This document shows, in pieces, positions 12,540 through 23,877 of a DNA stretch of 64,000 nt. The position numbers and the translations under genes were made by a program. This stretch comes from Cymbidium sinense (taxonomy: Eukaryota > Streptophyta > Magnoliopsida > Asparagales > Orchidaceae): contig JAKCPB010000047.1 of assembly GCA_021442155.1 (NCBI GenBank), positions 496,001-560,000 on the forward strand, written 5' to 3'. Every line of letters starts with the position of its first letter. Position 1 is the stretch's first letter. The notes below the pieces were generated by a model. The model ran no database searches, was not told where the DNA came from, and saw only the letters and a program-made list of their open reading frames with translations.

Positions 12540-13324
12540 CGATGAGTTATTTATCATTAGTTAATTATTAGTTTGTTATTAGTTATTTATCATTAGTTGA
12601 TTATTAGTTAGTTATTAGTTAGTTTTATTAGTTAATTATTAGTTACTTTTATACAGGTTAGTTTTACCTTACTGATGTACATGTAGGCCTACTTTATTTA
12701 ATTAAAACAATACTCAAACATGAAAATTTTATTTGTTAGAATGCCTTTTTGTTAAGCTTCAGCTGCTTTAATATTTTAAGCGTTGTTAGAAATTTTGTTT
12801 TAGTTATTTATCATTAGTTAATTATTAGTTATTAGTTAGTTTTATTAGTTTATTATTTATTAGTTTTATTAGTTAATTTTTAGTTATTATTAGTTTATTA
12901 GTTAGTTTTATTTATTTTATTAGTTTAGTTAGTTAATTTAGTTTATTATTTCTAGTTAGTTTTATTAGTTTTAATTTATTATTATTATTAGTTTTAGTTT
13001 ATTAGTTATTATTAGTTAGGTTATTGGTTTTTATTAGTTTTATTAATAGTTATTATTATTAGGTTATTTTATTAATTATTAATTTTCATTTAGTTATTTA
13101 GTTATTATTTTTTTTTATTATTAATTAGTTATTTTGTTATTTATTATTATTTAGTTTATTATTTTAGCTTTAGTTATATTTATTCATTTTAATTTATTTT
13201 TTTTATTTAGTTTTAGTTATTAGTTTTATTAGTTTTATTATATTATTATTAGTTAGTTTGTATTATTTTATTAGTTCAATTATTTAGTTTTATTATTATT
13301 TAGTTTAGTTATTAGTTTTATAGG

Positions 13325-13357
<33 letters not shown>

Positions 13358-13560
13358 TATTAGATTAGTTTTATTAGTTATTAGTTTAGTTATTATTATT
13401 AGTTTAGTTATTTAGTTAATATTTTAGTTTTAGTTATTAGTTTTTTAGGTTTAGTAGTTTAGTTATTAGTTATTAGTTAATTAGTTTAATTATTTTTTAT
13501 TTTTGTTATTAATTTAGTTATTTAGTTAATATTTTATTTTTGTTATTTAGTTAATATCTT
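12540..13560. repeat. TTATTAGTT-type array, right arm (unit 1)
   Basis: About 1 kb of ttagttatta, ttattagtttta and ttattatta repeats, reverse complement in type to the left arm. A non-repeat island at about 12655-12780 includes a second copy of the 26S phrase 'acaggttagttttacctta'. It ends near 'ttaagttgcagagtcttgc'. Confidence 0.85.
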
Positions 13561-14836
13561 TAAGTTGCAGAGTCTTGCAGAAATAAAAAAAATCTATTTT
13601 TATGCATGAAAAGATAATCCCAAATGTCAAGAAATTTATCTCTCAGATTTGCCAAATTCTAGATATCAAGTTAGAATAACTCTCGATTTAGAAAGCTTCA
13701 ATCAATTAAGTTGGAGAAACATCAATCTCTACATCTTAAAGTTCAGACACGGATGGGTTATAAAGGTCGAACTCAACAAACCCAAAAATGGCCGAGTTGA
13801 CGCTTCCTCACTCAACAAGCGAAAAGGCCATGAAAGAGCCCTCTCTTCTCTGATGATAAAATCACAAACTCACTACAACTTAAGTCAAGATTCGATATGT
13901 TCTAAAGGTCGAACTCAACAAGCCTGCATGGTCGAGTTGTCGACGCTTCTCAACAAGCCGCAGAAAAGGCGCAGAAAGAGCTGCTCGTCCAAATGACGAT
14001 AGTTGTTTAATCTCAAACCGATCCGCCTTAGTGATTACAAGCAACCGTGATCCAGATCTCTACTTGATCGATCAAGGCAAGCGAAATGCTCAATTGGGTT
14101 GCCGAAATCAACCTTCATACTATCTACAAGGTGATATTTCAATATATTCTCAATTGATCCGATGCTCAAAGCACATATCAAAGTCTATCTCTCATCAAGT
14201 CCATCAAAGCGTAAAGCATAGACCGGAAGAAATTCCATAGTTCATACAAAGCCGATGGTCAATTAAAGGAATTTTGGTTGTTGTAAAGCACATGTTGTTA
14301 AAGCTAATAACTCAACATTGACCGCATATAAGCCAAAAGGTCGTCATCTATATGTACCCTTCAACCGCCAAAGCAAAGAAACAAGGTTCATGGTGTACAT
14401 ACACTTCCCGACAAGTCAATGTTGACAAATCGTTAATCCTTCATCAAGTCCATCAAGCTCAAAGCTAGATATAAGAAATTTCAACCGCTCAAGCATGAAT
14501 AAATCGATTCCTGCCGAGTCCTTCATCAAAATAAGCACCAATTTCTCCATCAAACCCAACCAAGCATGAAGCTGGATCGAGGAAGCTTAAATCGACAAAA
14601 AAAAGAGATCTTGAAAGTCATCAAATAGATAGATGGTGCAAGAACTCTTCTCAATCCGATAAGTCCATTCGACAAATCACCAAGCTATTCATTTAGTGTC
14701 CTAAATAAGGTAGCATACTAATGACAAAGCCATCGAAGCTACTCGGGTTTAAATGAAGTTTTATGGCTGCCCAAAAGATCAACCGCCAACAAACGTGACT
14801 CGCTTTATGGGAGAATAACATTTTTTGGGGGGCATT
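13561..14836 (+). mobile_element. Putative retrotransposon 3' internal region with polypurine tract (unit 1)
   Basis: Non-coding sequence with internal echoes ('aggtcgaactcaacaa' at 13766 and 13907) runs up to 'ttttttggggggcatt' and then TGTTGA. This is the usual polypurine tract / 3' LTR junction of plant gypsy-like elements. Small open frames such as 13649-13996 show no gag or pol motif. The counterpart in unit 2 is 35680-36631. Confidence 0.45.
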
Positions 14837-15277
14837 TGTTGACCTCCACATATGTGTCATAAATCAAGACAAGCTCACAAGATAAATTTGATGGACTTCT
14901 CGCAAACGGGTTCAAAATGTTTGACATCACCAAAATGGTCGAAACGACCTCCAATCGATGAACGGACTTCTCTGTCGCATTCAGAACGTCAAAATTGATC
15001 AGAATATAAATATTACAAAATCTGATGATCAACTGATCAAGCCAAGTCGCCGCGACGCTTGCATGTATATCGAGGTCGAGGTATCGACATAGGTCAAACG
15101 ACCTATATTCATGAAATTAATCGCCATTGGCTTTGAAATATCAAAATCTATCAAACGAGATCGCTCGCACTCAATTCGGATGAGTTCACGCTAAAATCGA
15201 ATACCCCAACATCGACCACTCAAGGCGCGGTACAAGGAAGTTGACTACGCGGCATATGGTCGGGAACTCCGGCCGGT

Positions 15278-15366
15278 GACGAGCTCTTCCACCGCCTCGA
15301 GAAACATGGTCGCTTCTTCGAGCAAGAGGCTGCTATCCTCTTCCAGGACCTAATCCACATTTGTGC
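15278..15366 (+). pseudogene. Protein kinase fragment captured in the LTR-like element (unit 1)
   Basis: The clean frame reads DELFHRLEKHGRF, then FEQEAAILFQDLIHI. This fits the αD-αE segment of CDPK / PEPC-kinase-type kinases ('GELF.R....G.FSE.EAA.LF..L'). Upstream, unit 2 and copy C preserve the preceding H-N-VDLK and MELC motifs. The catalytic loop (HRD) does not follow; a CT-rich stretch comes instead. It is a fragment, not a gene. Confidence 0.5.
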
Positions 15367-15920
15367 CGTGGCCTCCTTTTCGGCTCGCCTCTCTCTCTCT
15401 CGGTCGCTCATTTTTCATGCCTCTCTCTCTCCGCTTTCAATGGCCTTATCCAGAGTGCTGATTCACAACGCACGCCGAAATCCAAGCGAATGCACCTCCA
15501 CAACCATATGAAGCGCACCTCAAGAACCTTATGGCATTGCACCGTCAGCGAAGTTAGCTGACTCCCCAACCATCTGCTTCACCTCCTTTTGCCCGCCTCC
15601 AAAGATGAAGTCTACATGGTTGTTCCTTCGTTTCGCTATGCTCCTGCTGGAGAACAAGCATCAAATGACATTACCGTGGAACTTGGGAAGGTCTTGGACA
15701 TCGAAGCTCGCCGGGCCAGGATCATGGTTTGTGATCATACACGAAGTGCGATGTTCAATGCCCGTTCTTTTTCAAGTGCCAACTCCACCAAGTTGTTTTG
15801 TGATGATTTTATGTGAAACGAATGCTTCAACTTTGAAATATCATCCTGAGAGACAAAGATGCCTAGTGAATACAAATAACTGACTGCTCTTTTGATTTAG
15901 AGCACAAAACCATGGTCGCT
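15367..15920 (+). other. Gene-like GC-rich segment shared by three LTR-like copies, unknown product
   Basis: After the kinase fragment come a CT-rich stretch and then a possible start MALSRV (about 15438), with partial counterparts at 37648 and 7063. Further along, unit 1 and unit 2 share peptides resembling HLKN.-WHCTV and ELGKVLDIEAR (15691-15717). Frames break between copies. I do not recognise a family. It could be a second captured gene fragment. Confidence 0.3.
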
Positions 15921-15929
15921 TCTCTCTCC

Positions 15930-16087
15930 GGGAAATATTACGTCCGAGTCCGCATGTAGCTTTACTGCGGGACTCCAATCATCGACGCTGGCAGTGTAAC
16001 GCCAAAATGACGCCGAAGACTAACGCGCTATTTTTTCAAGCGCCCTCTGACCCGACCGATTTACCTCGTTTAAACCTCGGGGAACAA
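15930..16087 (+). repeat. Left terminal inverted repeat of MULE A
   Basis: It pairs with 25117-25277. Matching blocks include 'aaatattacg', 'gagtc...gtagctt', 'cgctatttttt', 'ccgatttacctcgtttaaa' and 'ctcggggaacaa', interrupted by small gaps. Confidence 0.8.
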
Positions 16088-16247
16088 AAAATGACGCCGT
16101 AAGACGGAAACGGCGCTATTTTTCGTGGTTTAGCGCACCAACAACCGCGGAATGAGTATATGCGCGGAAAATTAAAAATATCTTCATTTGGGGCAGTGGC
16201 TGTATTTTTTTATTTGCAGACTGAGCTGAGAGCATTACAAAAGAGCT

Positions 16248-16331
16248 ATGAAGAAGGAGAATGAATCTGGAAATGGAGGCGTTGAGGAAATAGCTGATGA
16301 TGTCGTAAATAAAATGGATCTAATCTTTTAA
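16248..16331 (+). CDS. 27-codon mini-ORF between terminal repeat and array of MULE A
   Basis: The ORF starts MKKENESGNGG and continues with EEIADDVVNKMDLIF before TAA. A related ORF (MKMENVEK...ILAEDVLN) sits at the same place in MULE B (38398). A possible splice acceptor 'tatttgcag' precedes it at about 16211-16219. It may be the first exon of the transposase gene, with the array in an intron, or a leader peptide. The function is unknown. Confidence 0.35.
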   Translation: MKKENESGNGGVEEIADDVVNKMDLIF

Positions 16332-16569
16332 GGAGTTGTAATCCCCTCAGATATATTTATTTTTCATGATTTTTTTGTAAAGTTCGGAGAAAACATATTC
16401 AATGTAATCCTTCAGAGGAAATTGTTTGATTAATTTTAGTGCTTTTTTTACATATGTACTCTGTAGTGTCTTTCTATCCATTTTTTTCCGCTTTGTTTCA
16501 CTTTCTCGTAGCGTTGTGATCATGGTAACTAAATCCCAATCAAGCAATGATGTGGTCGTTTCAAGGATT

Positions 16570-16830
16570 TTGGGAGATTGCACCTCAGTATATCTGCACT
16601 CTCACTGCATCTCTCAGACTCTATACCTCATACTCAGACTGTACTCCCCTGTCACCAACCTCTATACCTTCTATACCTTCTATACTCTATACCTTCACCG
16701 CTTATACCTCGTATCAGTTCTCATTACCGCTATACCTTCTATACCTCTATACCTTCTGCATACTATACCTTCAGATTCCACTCGAGCACTTCTCAGTATT
16801 CTCATACCCTCTACCTCAGACCTCTGCACC
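16570..16830 (+). repeat. Left subterminal array of MULE A (TATACCTTC / TACCTC units)
   Basis: About 25-30 irregular units of 8-12 bp built on 'ctatacctt', 'ctatacctc' and 'cataccctc'. Read on the other strand these are GAGGTATAG-type units, mirroring the GTACAGAG array at 23878-24860. Open frames through it are low-complexity and not genes. Confidence 0.8.
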
Positions 16831-16959
16831 GTCCGGCTGCAACTTGGTGGTCGCTCAACGATTTTTTGGGTATTTTTTGTATATACTGACTAACTGTCTA
16901 TGCTCCTCAGACTCTGCTTTCATCTCATTTCTATTATCTCGGAACTGCTTTGGACTCTA

Positions 16960-19075
16960 TGTTTTCAGATGAATGTAGAATGAGCAATGCGATGATGAAG
17001 TTGTTTTATCTAATGACCCAAATTTGTATCAAGTATCTTTGCATAATGAAACCGAAGCTTATGCACTGTATTGTGATTATGCACATCAAACCGCTTCGAA
17101 AAAGACCATACAAGTTATTGGCCAAACTCTAAGAAATTGAAATCGAGAGATTTTCAGCAAAGTGTGTCGAAAAAACTCACAATCTAAACCATATAACAAA
17201 ATTCAAGAAAACTGATATGAGGAGTGGTTGTCCGGCGATGATTCGATTCTATGTGGATTTGGAGGGGAATTGGTCGGTTAAAAAAATATATAGAGAGCCA
17301 TAATCATTCACTGGCAAAGACTAGTGATCTGCATCTTCTCGACATGCAAGCATCGATGAGAAGGCATCGCTTTGAAGACGATGGAGAGGTTACATTAATA
17401 CGCGCTCAATATCTATCGAGGAAGTTGGTGGGGTAGAGAATATTGGATTCACCAAAAGAGATGCTTTCAATTTCATCCAGAAAGAGCAAAGGTCACGGAT
17501 TGCAAGTGGTGATAGCAACGATTAATACAAATTGCTCAAGGAAAGACAAGCACGGATGAGATGTTTGCATGGGATGTTCAGGATCGATTGCTTGGTGAGT
17601 TTTTTTTGGAGCAATGGTATGTCTAGGGTTGAATTTGATTGTTTTGGGGATGTGATAATTTTTGATACTACCTATCAGCTCAATAAATATAATCTTGTCT
17701 GTGCCCCACTCGTTGGAGTGAATCATCATTGGCAAAATGTCTTATTCGGAGTAGCCTTTTGTCTAAGAGACCATCGAGTCATTCACATGGTTATTCTATT
17801 ACATTTCTGCTGATGGGTGGAAGGCATCCTATAACGATATTTACCGATCAAGATCGCTATGCAGAGCTATCGAGAATGTACTACGATACCGCCATTATGC
17901 CAATGGCATATCTCAAAGAAAGCCCTCCAAGGTCCATTGCTTTAGTAGTAAAGAGAGTTCAAGAGCTATTCTATGCATGCAGCAAATGTGACACGAGGAT
18001 GAGTTTGAGGATGCTTGTCCGCCATGCTAGAGGAGGGCAATGAATCATGCTTGGCTATCCAACTTTACAAAATTAGGCGTAAAATGGTCCACGATTCAAC
18101 AAAGATAAATTTTGTATTGGCATGTTGTCCACTCAGAATGAGGCCACAATAGCGTGTGTCATGGTATTTGCCAACAAGTTCCCGATGATTGTTTCTGGGA
18201 TTGGAGAAGGTGATGGAAACATACCAAATGAACATGTTGAAGACTTCAAGTGTATCCAAAGAATTGTTCCTTGTTAGAGTAGTCCAATTCTTAAGCAAGT
18301 CGCTTTGTTTTATACGAGGAAGCTTTACTCTATGTTCAAGAAGAATTTCGCATGGAGTTGGGGATTATCTCGCGTCGAGATGATAGGCCCATGGAGTACT
18401 GGTGAGGAACTTAGAGAAGAAGAATGCATCCAAAACCGGATTGTCCACTTGATGTGTCTACTATGGATATTTTGTAGCTGCAGAATTTGAAATGATGGGC
18501 ATACTTGTGCAATAATGCATTAGAGTTCTTAGCCAATGATGTGCGCATTCGGATAAGTACCTCGCGCGGTGGTCTACCGAGCAAAGAGGGACATCTACAT
18601 CGATGATTCATATAAAGTAAATGTGGATAGAGAGATAACCGGCATTGTTTTCGTGAACCATATAAGCCGATATGCATATCAAATTAGCTCCGAAATGTGG
18701 TAATAAGATTGTCGAGGATTACATGCTTGCATCTCTGTATCCGATGAAGTGGACTCCATAATAAGTGGGAATTCTCCACCGCTTGATGATCGCTTAAGAG
18801 GAAGAACACCACATCATCACCAAGGATAAGGATAGTCAAGGATCCAATCAAGAGACGCCCAAAGGGTGTTTCCAACGCAAGGCTCAAGGCTTATTGGGAG
18901 AAATCCAAAAAATCCACAAGTACTTATCCTACTTGCCTCGATGTTGCTATTACTTATAGTTCTAAATATTTAATTCATTATATTTTCTTGTCTTAGAAAC
19001 AAAAGTGAAGTCCGAGAGTCAGAACGGATGCGCCACCGCTTGCCTCCACTCTCGTATGCCCCAAGGCTTTTCATG
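16960..19075 (+). pseudogene. FAR1-like MULE transposase pseudogene (MULE A)
   Basis: FAR1/FHY3-type proteins derive from MULE transposases that bind and move the element. Reading + with frame changes: FAR1 DNA-binding region about 17010-17330, ending ESHNHSLAKTSDLHLL; MULE transposase core about 17540-17870 with FGDVIIFDTTYQLNKYNLV (first catalytic Asp in FDTTY), NHHWQNVLFGVAF and TIFTDQDR (second Asp); C-terminal part about 17990-18400 with LSTQ and FLGLEKVMET; tail RRPKGVSNARLKAYWEKS (about 18850); then a likely intron ending 'cttgtcttag' (about 18995) and a last short exon. About ten frameshifts or stops break it, many at GC-rich sites. MULE B carries the homologue at 40420-42460. Confidence 0.8.
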
Positions 19076-19079
19076 TGTA

Positions 19080-20185
19080 AGCCTAGAATATTGCACATTG
19101 ACGCCACAAACATTCATCCATTACTAAGATGTTGTAACATTAATATTGTACACAGTCAATTAATTCCAATCAACCAACATGTGAAGGGTACACTAAGCTC
19201 ATGATGGATATTATTAGACACATTTTGATGCATGATATTATCCAAGAAGGCATTTTTTTAATTTCATTTTGCTCGTTTAGTCATAATCCTTGTATTTTTT
19301 TTCTTTCATTTCATAACTTGTTCTTTTTTTTCACTTTTAATCCTACTTTTTTTGTAAGTGAACTGCATAATTTTTTCCTTAATGTCTTCTCAAATTTTTG
19401 TTGTTTTAAGTCTAGAACCTTATTTGGTGAAGAATTGTTTAACTATAGCCATGAGGTTTAATATTTGATTGTTTTGTAGGTCTAGTCGCTCATGCCTCCT
19501 TTTTCTCTCAGAATGATTTTTTATGGTTGCTTTATTCTCTTAAATTGACATTAGATTATGAAAGTTAAATAACAAACCAATATGTCGTTTTTTCTTGAAG
19601 GATGTGTCCAAATTTCTATTTTTTTAATAAATAAGTCACATCTCCAAAAAAAAAGGAGAGAAAAAACTGAGATTGTTCCAAGTTAATTTATGAATCTAGT
19701 TGATTCAATCAATCACAATGATTTAGATTTCATCAATCGCAATGATTTATGATCTTGTTTAAACCATTTATTTGATTTTGCGAGTTTAATGAGAAGTTGC
19801 TATCATCTTCCAAATATTTACAAGCTCTCTGTTATATCTCGTATATTTGTTTTTTTATGTTGCATATTGGTAGATTCTAAATTATTGTAATCCCTTATTA
19901 GTTAAGTTTATCTATACAAAGATTGTAATGATTCAATTGGGAGATATGTTGCTTGAACGGTCAAATTCTCATGTAATGATCGATATGTTGTTTGAACGAT
20001 CAAATTCTCATGATTGATTTCTCATTTACCTATTCCTCATCCTCTCACTAGATGTTTGTTTCCATTGAGTTCTCGCTTAAATGCTATCATTCAAAACTAA
20101 CCTTTTCTTTTAAATATAAGAAAGTATTGGAGAAATAAATCTTTAATTTGCATAAAAATTGTCATTAAATTTGCATGTATTAAAA
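19080..20185. other. MULE A spacer after transposase, no gene
   Basis: T-rich, AT-rich sequence. The only structure seen is a direct duplication of about 37 bp at 19935-20010 ('gaacg(g/a)tcaaattctcatg') and a smaller one at 19708-19750 ('aatc(a/g)caatgattta'). Confidence 0.5.
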
Positions 20186-20312
20186 GTGTGAGGTACAGAG
20201 TACAGAGAACAGGTACACAGAGGCTGTGAGGTACATGTGAGATATGATACATGGGATGCATGCAGGTACAGATACATGAGTGATGAGGTACGTGAGGTGC
20301 TGAGATACATAC
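20186..20312. repeat. Internal GAGGTACA motif cluster of MULE A
   Basis: At least eight imperfect copies of gaggtacag/gaggtacatg/aggtacaga within 125 bp, located between the two convergent genes. The motif is that of the right subterminal array (23878-24860). Confidence 0.7.
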
Positions 20313-21240
20313 CGAAATCTCCTAAAATTCATCGTAACACTTATTGTTTCTATTGGGATTTAGCCATGTTTTAACAACCGGCACAGAAAGTGAAACAAAA
20401 CACAGAGAGTACAAATACCAGAATCTAAAAAATCATCGAAGTTATTGCCTCAAAATATCATGATAACAAGCTAGAAAGTTTTTTTGTGTGGAAAAGTTGA
20501 GGCGAGCCCAAATTTCATTCCAAAAGAGAATTACGATAAAAAGAAATCGATAAGGTTAAATTTAAATAACAACATCAAGAACATATATATATAATCGTGA
20601 CTGGGACGAATTAAGATTTATCAAAAAAACACCGCCGAGATAGAGCTAAGGTAAACGCCATCCATGGAGGAAGGGTCAAGGATCAGCAGAGCCGCAAAAC
20701 CATGGAGACACCCAATCCATTTCCCACAAAAAAAACAAAAAAACTTTAATATGATTGAAGGAAGAAATTCAGCACAAATTATGCCTCGGATACCATAATA
20801 ACCAAAACTCCACAAGGGAAGAAAAAAACCAACCGAACCAAATTGAATCAACATGATCCTCGTTGCAACGAGGAGCTCTATAAATCGCAAAAAGAATATA
20901 AAATTCTATAAGAAACTTAGTCTCATCATCTCATGCTATCACCTCAAAACCACCAACCGCCAAAACCATTCAAACATCATAGGCAAGCACAAAGAAGTCG
21001 AGGCTCTAAGAACCATCAAACGCACATGAGTAGAAGAGCTCCACACAAAAAACATACCAAAAAAAACTGAAAAAATCGCCTATACCGAAAGCAAAAAAAT
21101 GCAAATGAACATGCCTAAACGAATGGCGTAACAGAGAACAACAATTATCCCTACATAAACCCAATAACAATTTTATTTAAGTGTTTTTGAGGCCAAAAAA
21201 ATCGCATAAACAAAGTCGGCCCTAAATCTATTCATTTTTT
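20313..21240. other. MULE A spacer 3' of the Ulp1-like gene
   Basis: A-rich sequence with many short A runs, downstream of the minus-strand protease gene. The open frame 20621-20890 on - has no recognisable motif and no counterpart in MULE B. Confidence 0.4.
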
Positions 21241-21244
21241 GTCC

Positions 21245-23700
21245 CAAATTGTTCGAGCCCGCTAATTGTTGGCTTCGATAGTAGCTTCCATGTATTTGCA
21301 AATGAACATGCCGAAGCCGACACCGTTTGGATCAAACCCGCCACCGCTTCAACCATTTTACTTTGTCAAAATAATGGCCGATATCCCGAGCCGTGAATTT
21401 AATCGCAGAAGATGGATAAGGTATTAGTGTGATCCCTGTGAGAACCCCAAGAAGAGTGCATACCATTTCCGTAATGGCTTTATGTTTTGGCAATGAGTCG
21501 AAATGACCACACGCCAAGCTTGATATTACCGACAAGAAGTGTCCCGATTATTATGGATAACTGGGAGTAAGAGCAGCTCAGCCCTGGATGCACTATTTGC
21601 AGTGACATGCTAGATATACATCTTGCTTTCTTTTAGCAAGCCATATATGCGATAATTCGCAAGGATGCAGTGATAACATCTATAAGACATATACAGAATA
21701 TCAAGAATGAATTGCGTAACCGCAAATTTTGAGGAGTAACTCACCCAATGTAAGCATGAAATGTAAAGGAATGGGACATACAATCTCGCACGTGGAGTAC
21801 TTCTCACCTAACAGATATAACGATCGACGGTGCATCTGCATACCGATCCATCAAGAATCAAATGCCCTCAAATAATAATATTTCCACCGCGAAAGCAATC
21901 AGATCTCCGCATTATGTATAGAAGTACTTAGAATGATATGACATTTGAATGCGTGAAAAGGAGGAAGATGACAGTGACTTACTTGTCCCGAATCGAAACA
22001 CGACCGGGTCTATGAGTTGGAGCATCGAGGTATGCCATCTCTGGATGGGAAGTCCACCAGGCTCTACCGGTCAGTAATATAATTAGTTATAAATTAATTG
22101 GTAAAAGCTATATCAATTGTCATCTAAAGCTCGAGAATCGAACTTCTACTCTGACCGGTGCTCCTCCACAACCACTACGATAGCCTTTGATGGCTCATCG
22201 AGGAAATCCGACGCCACCATTCGGGTGAAACCAATCAAGTCATCTATTGTATCACATTATTCATGAAATTAACGTAATCCCGCCACGCTGTGGGTGGAGG
22301 AGATCGTAACAACCACTCTTAGCCCGGGGTCGTAACCCTAAACGGAGAGAACATAGCTTCTTCCTCGCCTCACGTCCTTCACCCGACGCATAGGTCGCCA
22401 TAAATGAAGGGGATGATAGCAGCTTGGATGCTCCTGGGAGCCTCCTTCCGCCTCGAGCTTCGGCACAAGACTCCACCTGAGGCTTCCACTATGAAGGTCT
22501 CCGAGAAGATACCCTGGTCTCTCTCAGAAGAGCCTTCCACTCACTGGGATGGAAGCACTCTTCTCAGGCAGTGGTACACTCAATACAAGAACTGCATGAA
22601 TGCCATCCACTCTCACATCAGATGGTGGATGCTTCCCCTCAACTCCTCAAACCCGCAAATAACCTATCTACCGCAGATCCTTCATTGTAGAGGGCAAGCT
22701 ACACCGCTGGGGAATATCCGGGAGAGATATAATGGGAATCAAGAGAGCAAATGGACCTGGATGATGTCGAAGTTCGCTAGATGGGGATGAGAGGATGATT
22801 CAATGAGCCGCCCTCTTCTCGATAAGTCCTGTAGCGGACCTGTTAATCCAAAGATAGATATGACGAACAAACAACATAAAATGCATTACTACAATCAAAA
22901 TGAACGAACATAACATATGTTGAATTCGGTCTCCTCCCAAATCATCAAGGCAACATCCGAACTTTATTTTAGGCCAACGCAACATACGCATGTATGCACG
23001 GAAATGGCTAATGCTAATAATGTGCTCACCTGCATCTACAACAAAAAAAAATTTATACAAAGTTAAATTGCTCACATCAAGTAAAACATAACTAACGGGT
23101 CAACATACCATAAGAAGAGGGACAAAGCCACTCATGTAGCCAGCACCTTCAGATCTTCTTGTAATGCCATTGAATTGTGACACTAAGAAGGCCCAAATGG
23201 TTTCAATTGTACAAATTTCAATATTATCTACAGAAAATTAAACTAAGCTACTCTATAGTTGTGGTATGCAAAGAACAAATTTGAAATAAGAAAACGATGT
23301 ACAATCAGATAACCGGTCGAACGAAGCTATCCGATTGCTCGAGCTTATTCTTATAATCGTCAACTATACCAGACAATGGGGATTTCGCCATAAAACTTTC
23401 TCCCTTTATTTGGCATCCCCAAAGATCACCATCATCCGGTGAAAGAAATGCACCCACCCAAGAAAAGGCTTGTCAGTCGATGTCCCAAAGAAGATAGATA
23501 GAGGTTATGGCAACCGAAGTCCCGTAACTGAATTGGTTCAGTGAAGCCGCTTCAATATTTCAGCCACTTCACTAGTGAAGGATAATATTATCAAATAATG
23601 CTCGATGGCACTACCGCATCTAGACGTTATCCTTTGCATGTCAACTTCAAAATAAAGTTAAGGTAATCGTAATATTAAAGATAATGGATTGCAAGCACCT
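21245..23700 (-). pseudogene. Ulp1/C48-like protease pseudogene (MULE A)
   Basis: Ulp1 (family C48) cysteine proteases cleave SUMO-like modifiers; MULE-borne copies are known in plants. On the minus strand: N-terminal segment about 23650-23300 (wheel-like 'ITSILSCWDI'-type region, better kept in MULE B); a block near 22140-22220 encoding ASDFLDEPSKAIVVVVEEHR; and the C-terminal protease core. The catalytic Asp is in FDSLPKHKAITEMVCTLLG (about 21500-21440). The His-Trp expected just before LLVG-NIK (about 21530) is missing, with a gap of about 5 bases. The Cys position reads NGVGFGMFICKYMEA (about 21325-21283), so Cys is replaced by Phe. As written it cannot be an active protease. Introns are likely but not placed. 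Confidence 0.7.
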
Positions 23701-23877
23701 TAATATCGAGGGCAGAGGTGTGGTACAGTACAGGGTTCTGAGAGTACATTTATAAAAACAAGCATCTAAATTAGCTTCCAAACAACCTCTAAACTACTTC
23801 CACAAGATAGCAAGAAATTGTCTCAACAACCGAATCAACAATCAAGAAAAATAGCCCAAAATCGTCTCTAACATCAG

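Noticed and set aside
16426..16972. Three overlapping 100-155-codon open frames rich in Ser/Tyr/Leu/Pro
   Set aside because: They are produced by the TATACCTTC short-repeat array of MULE A. All three frames stay open because the repeat lacks stops.
20621..20890. 89-codon minus-strand open frame in MULE A
   Set aside because: No motif and no counterpart in MULE B. It lies downstream of the Ulp1-like gene in A-rich DNA.
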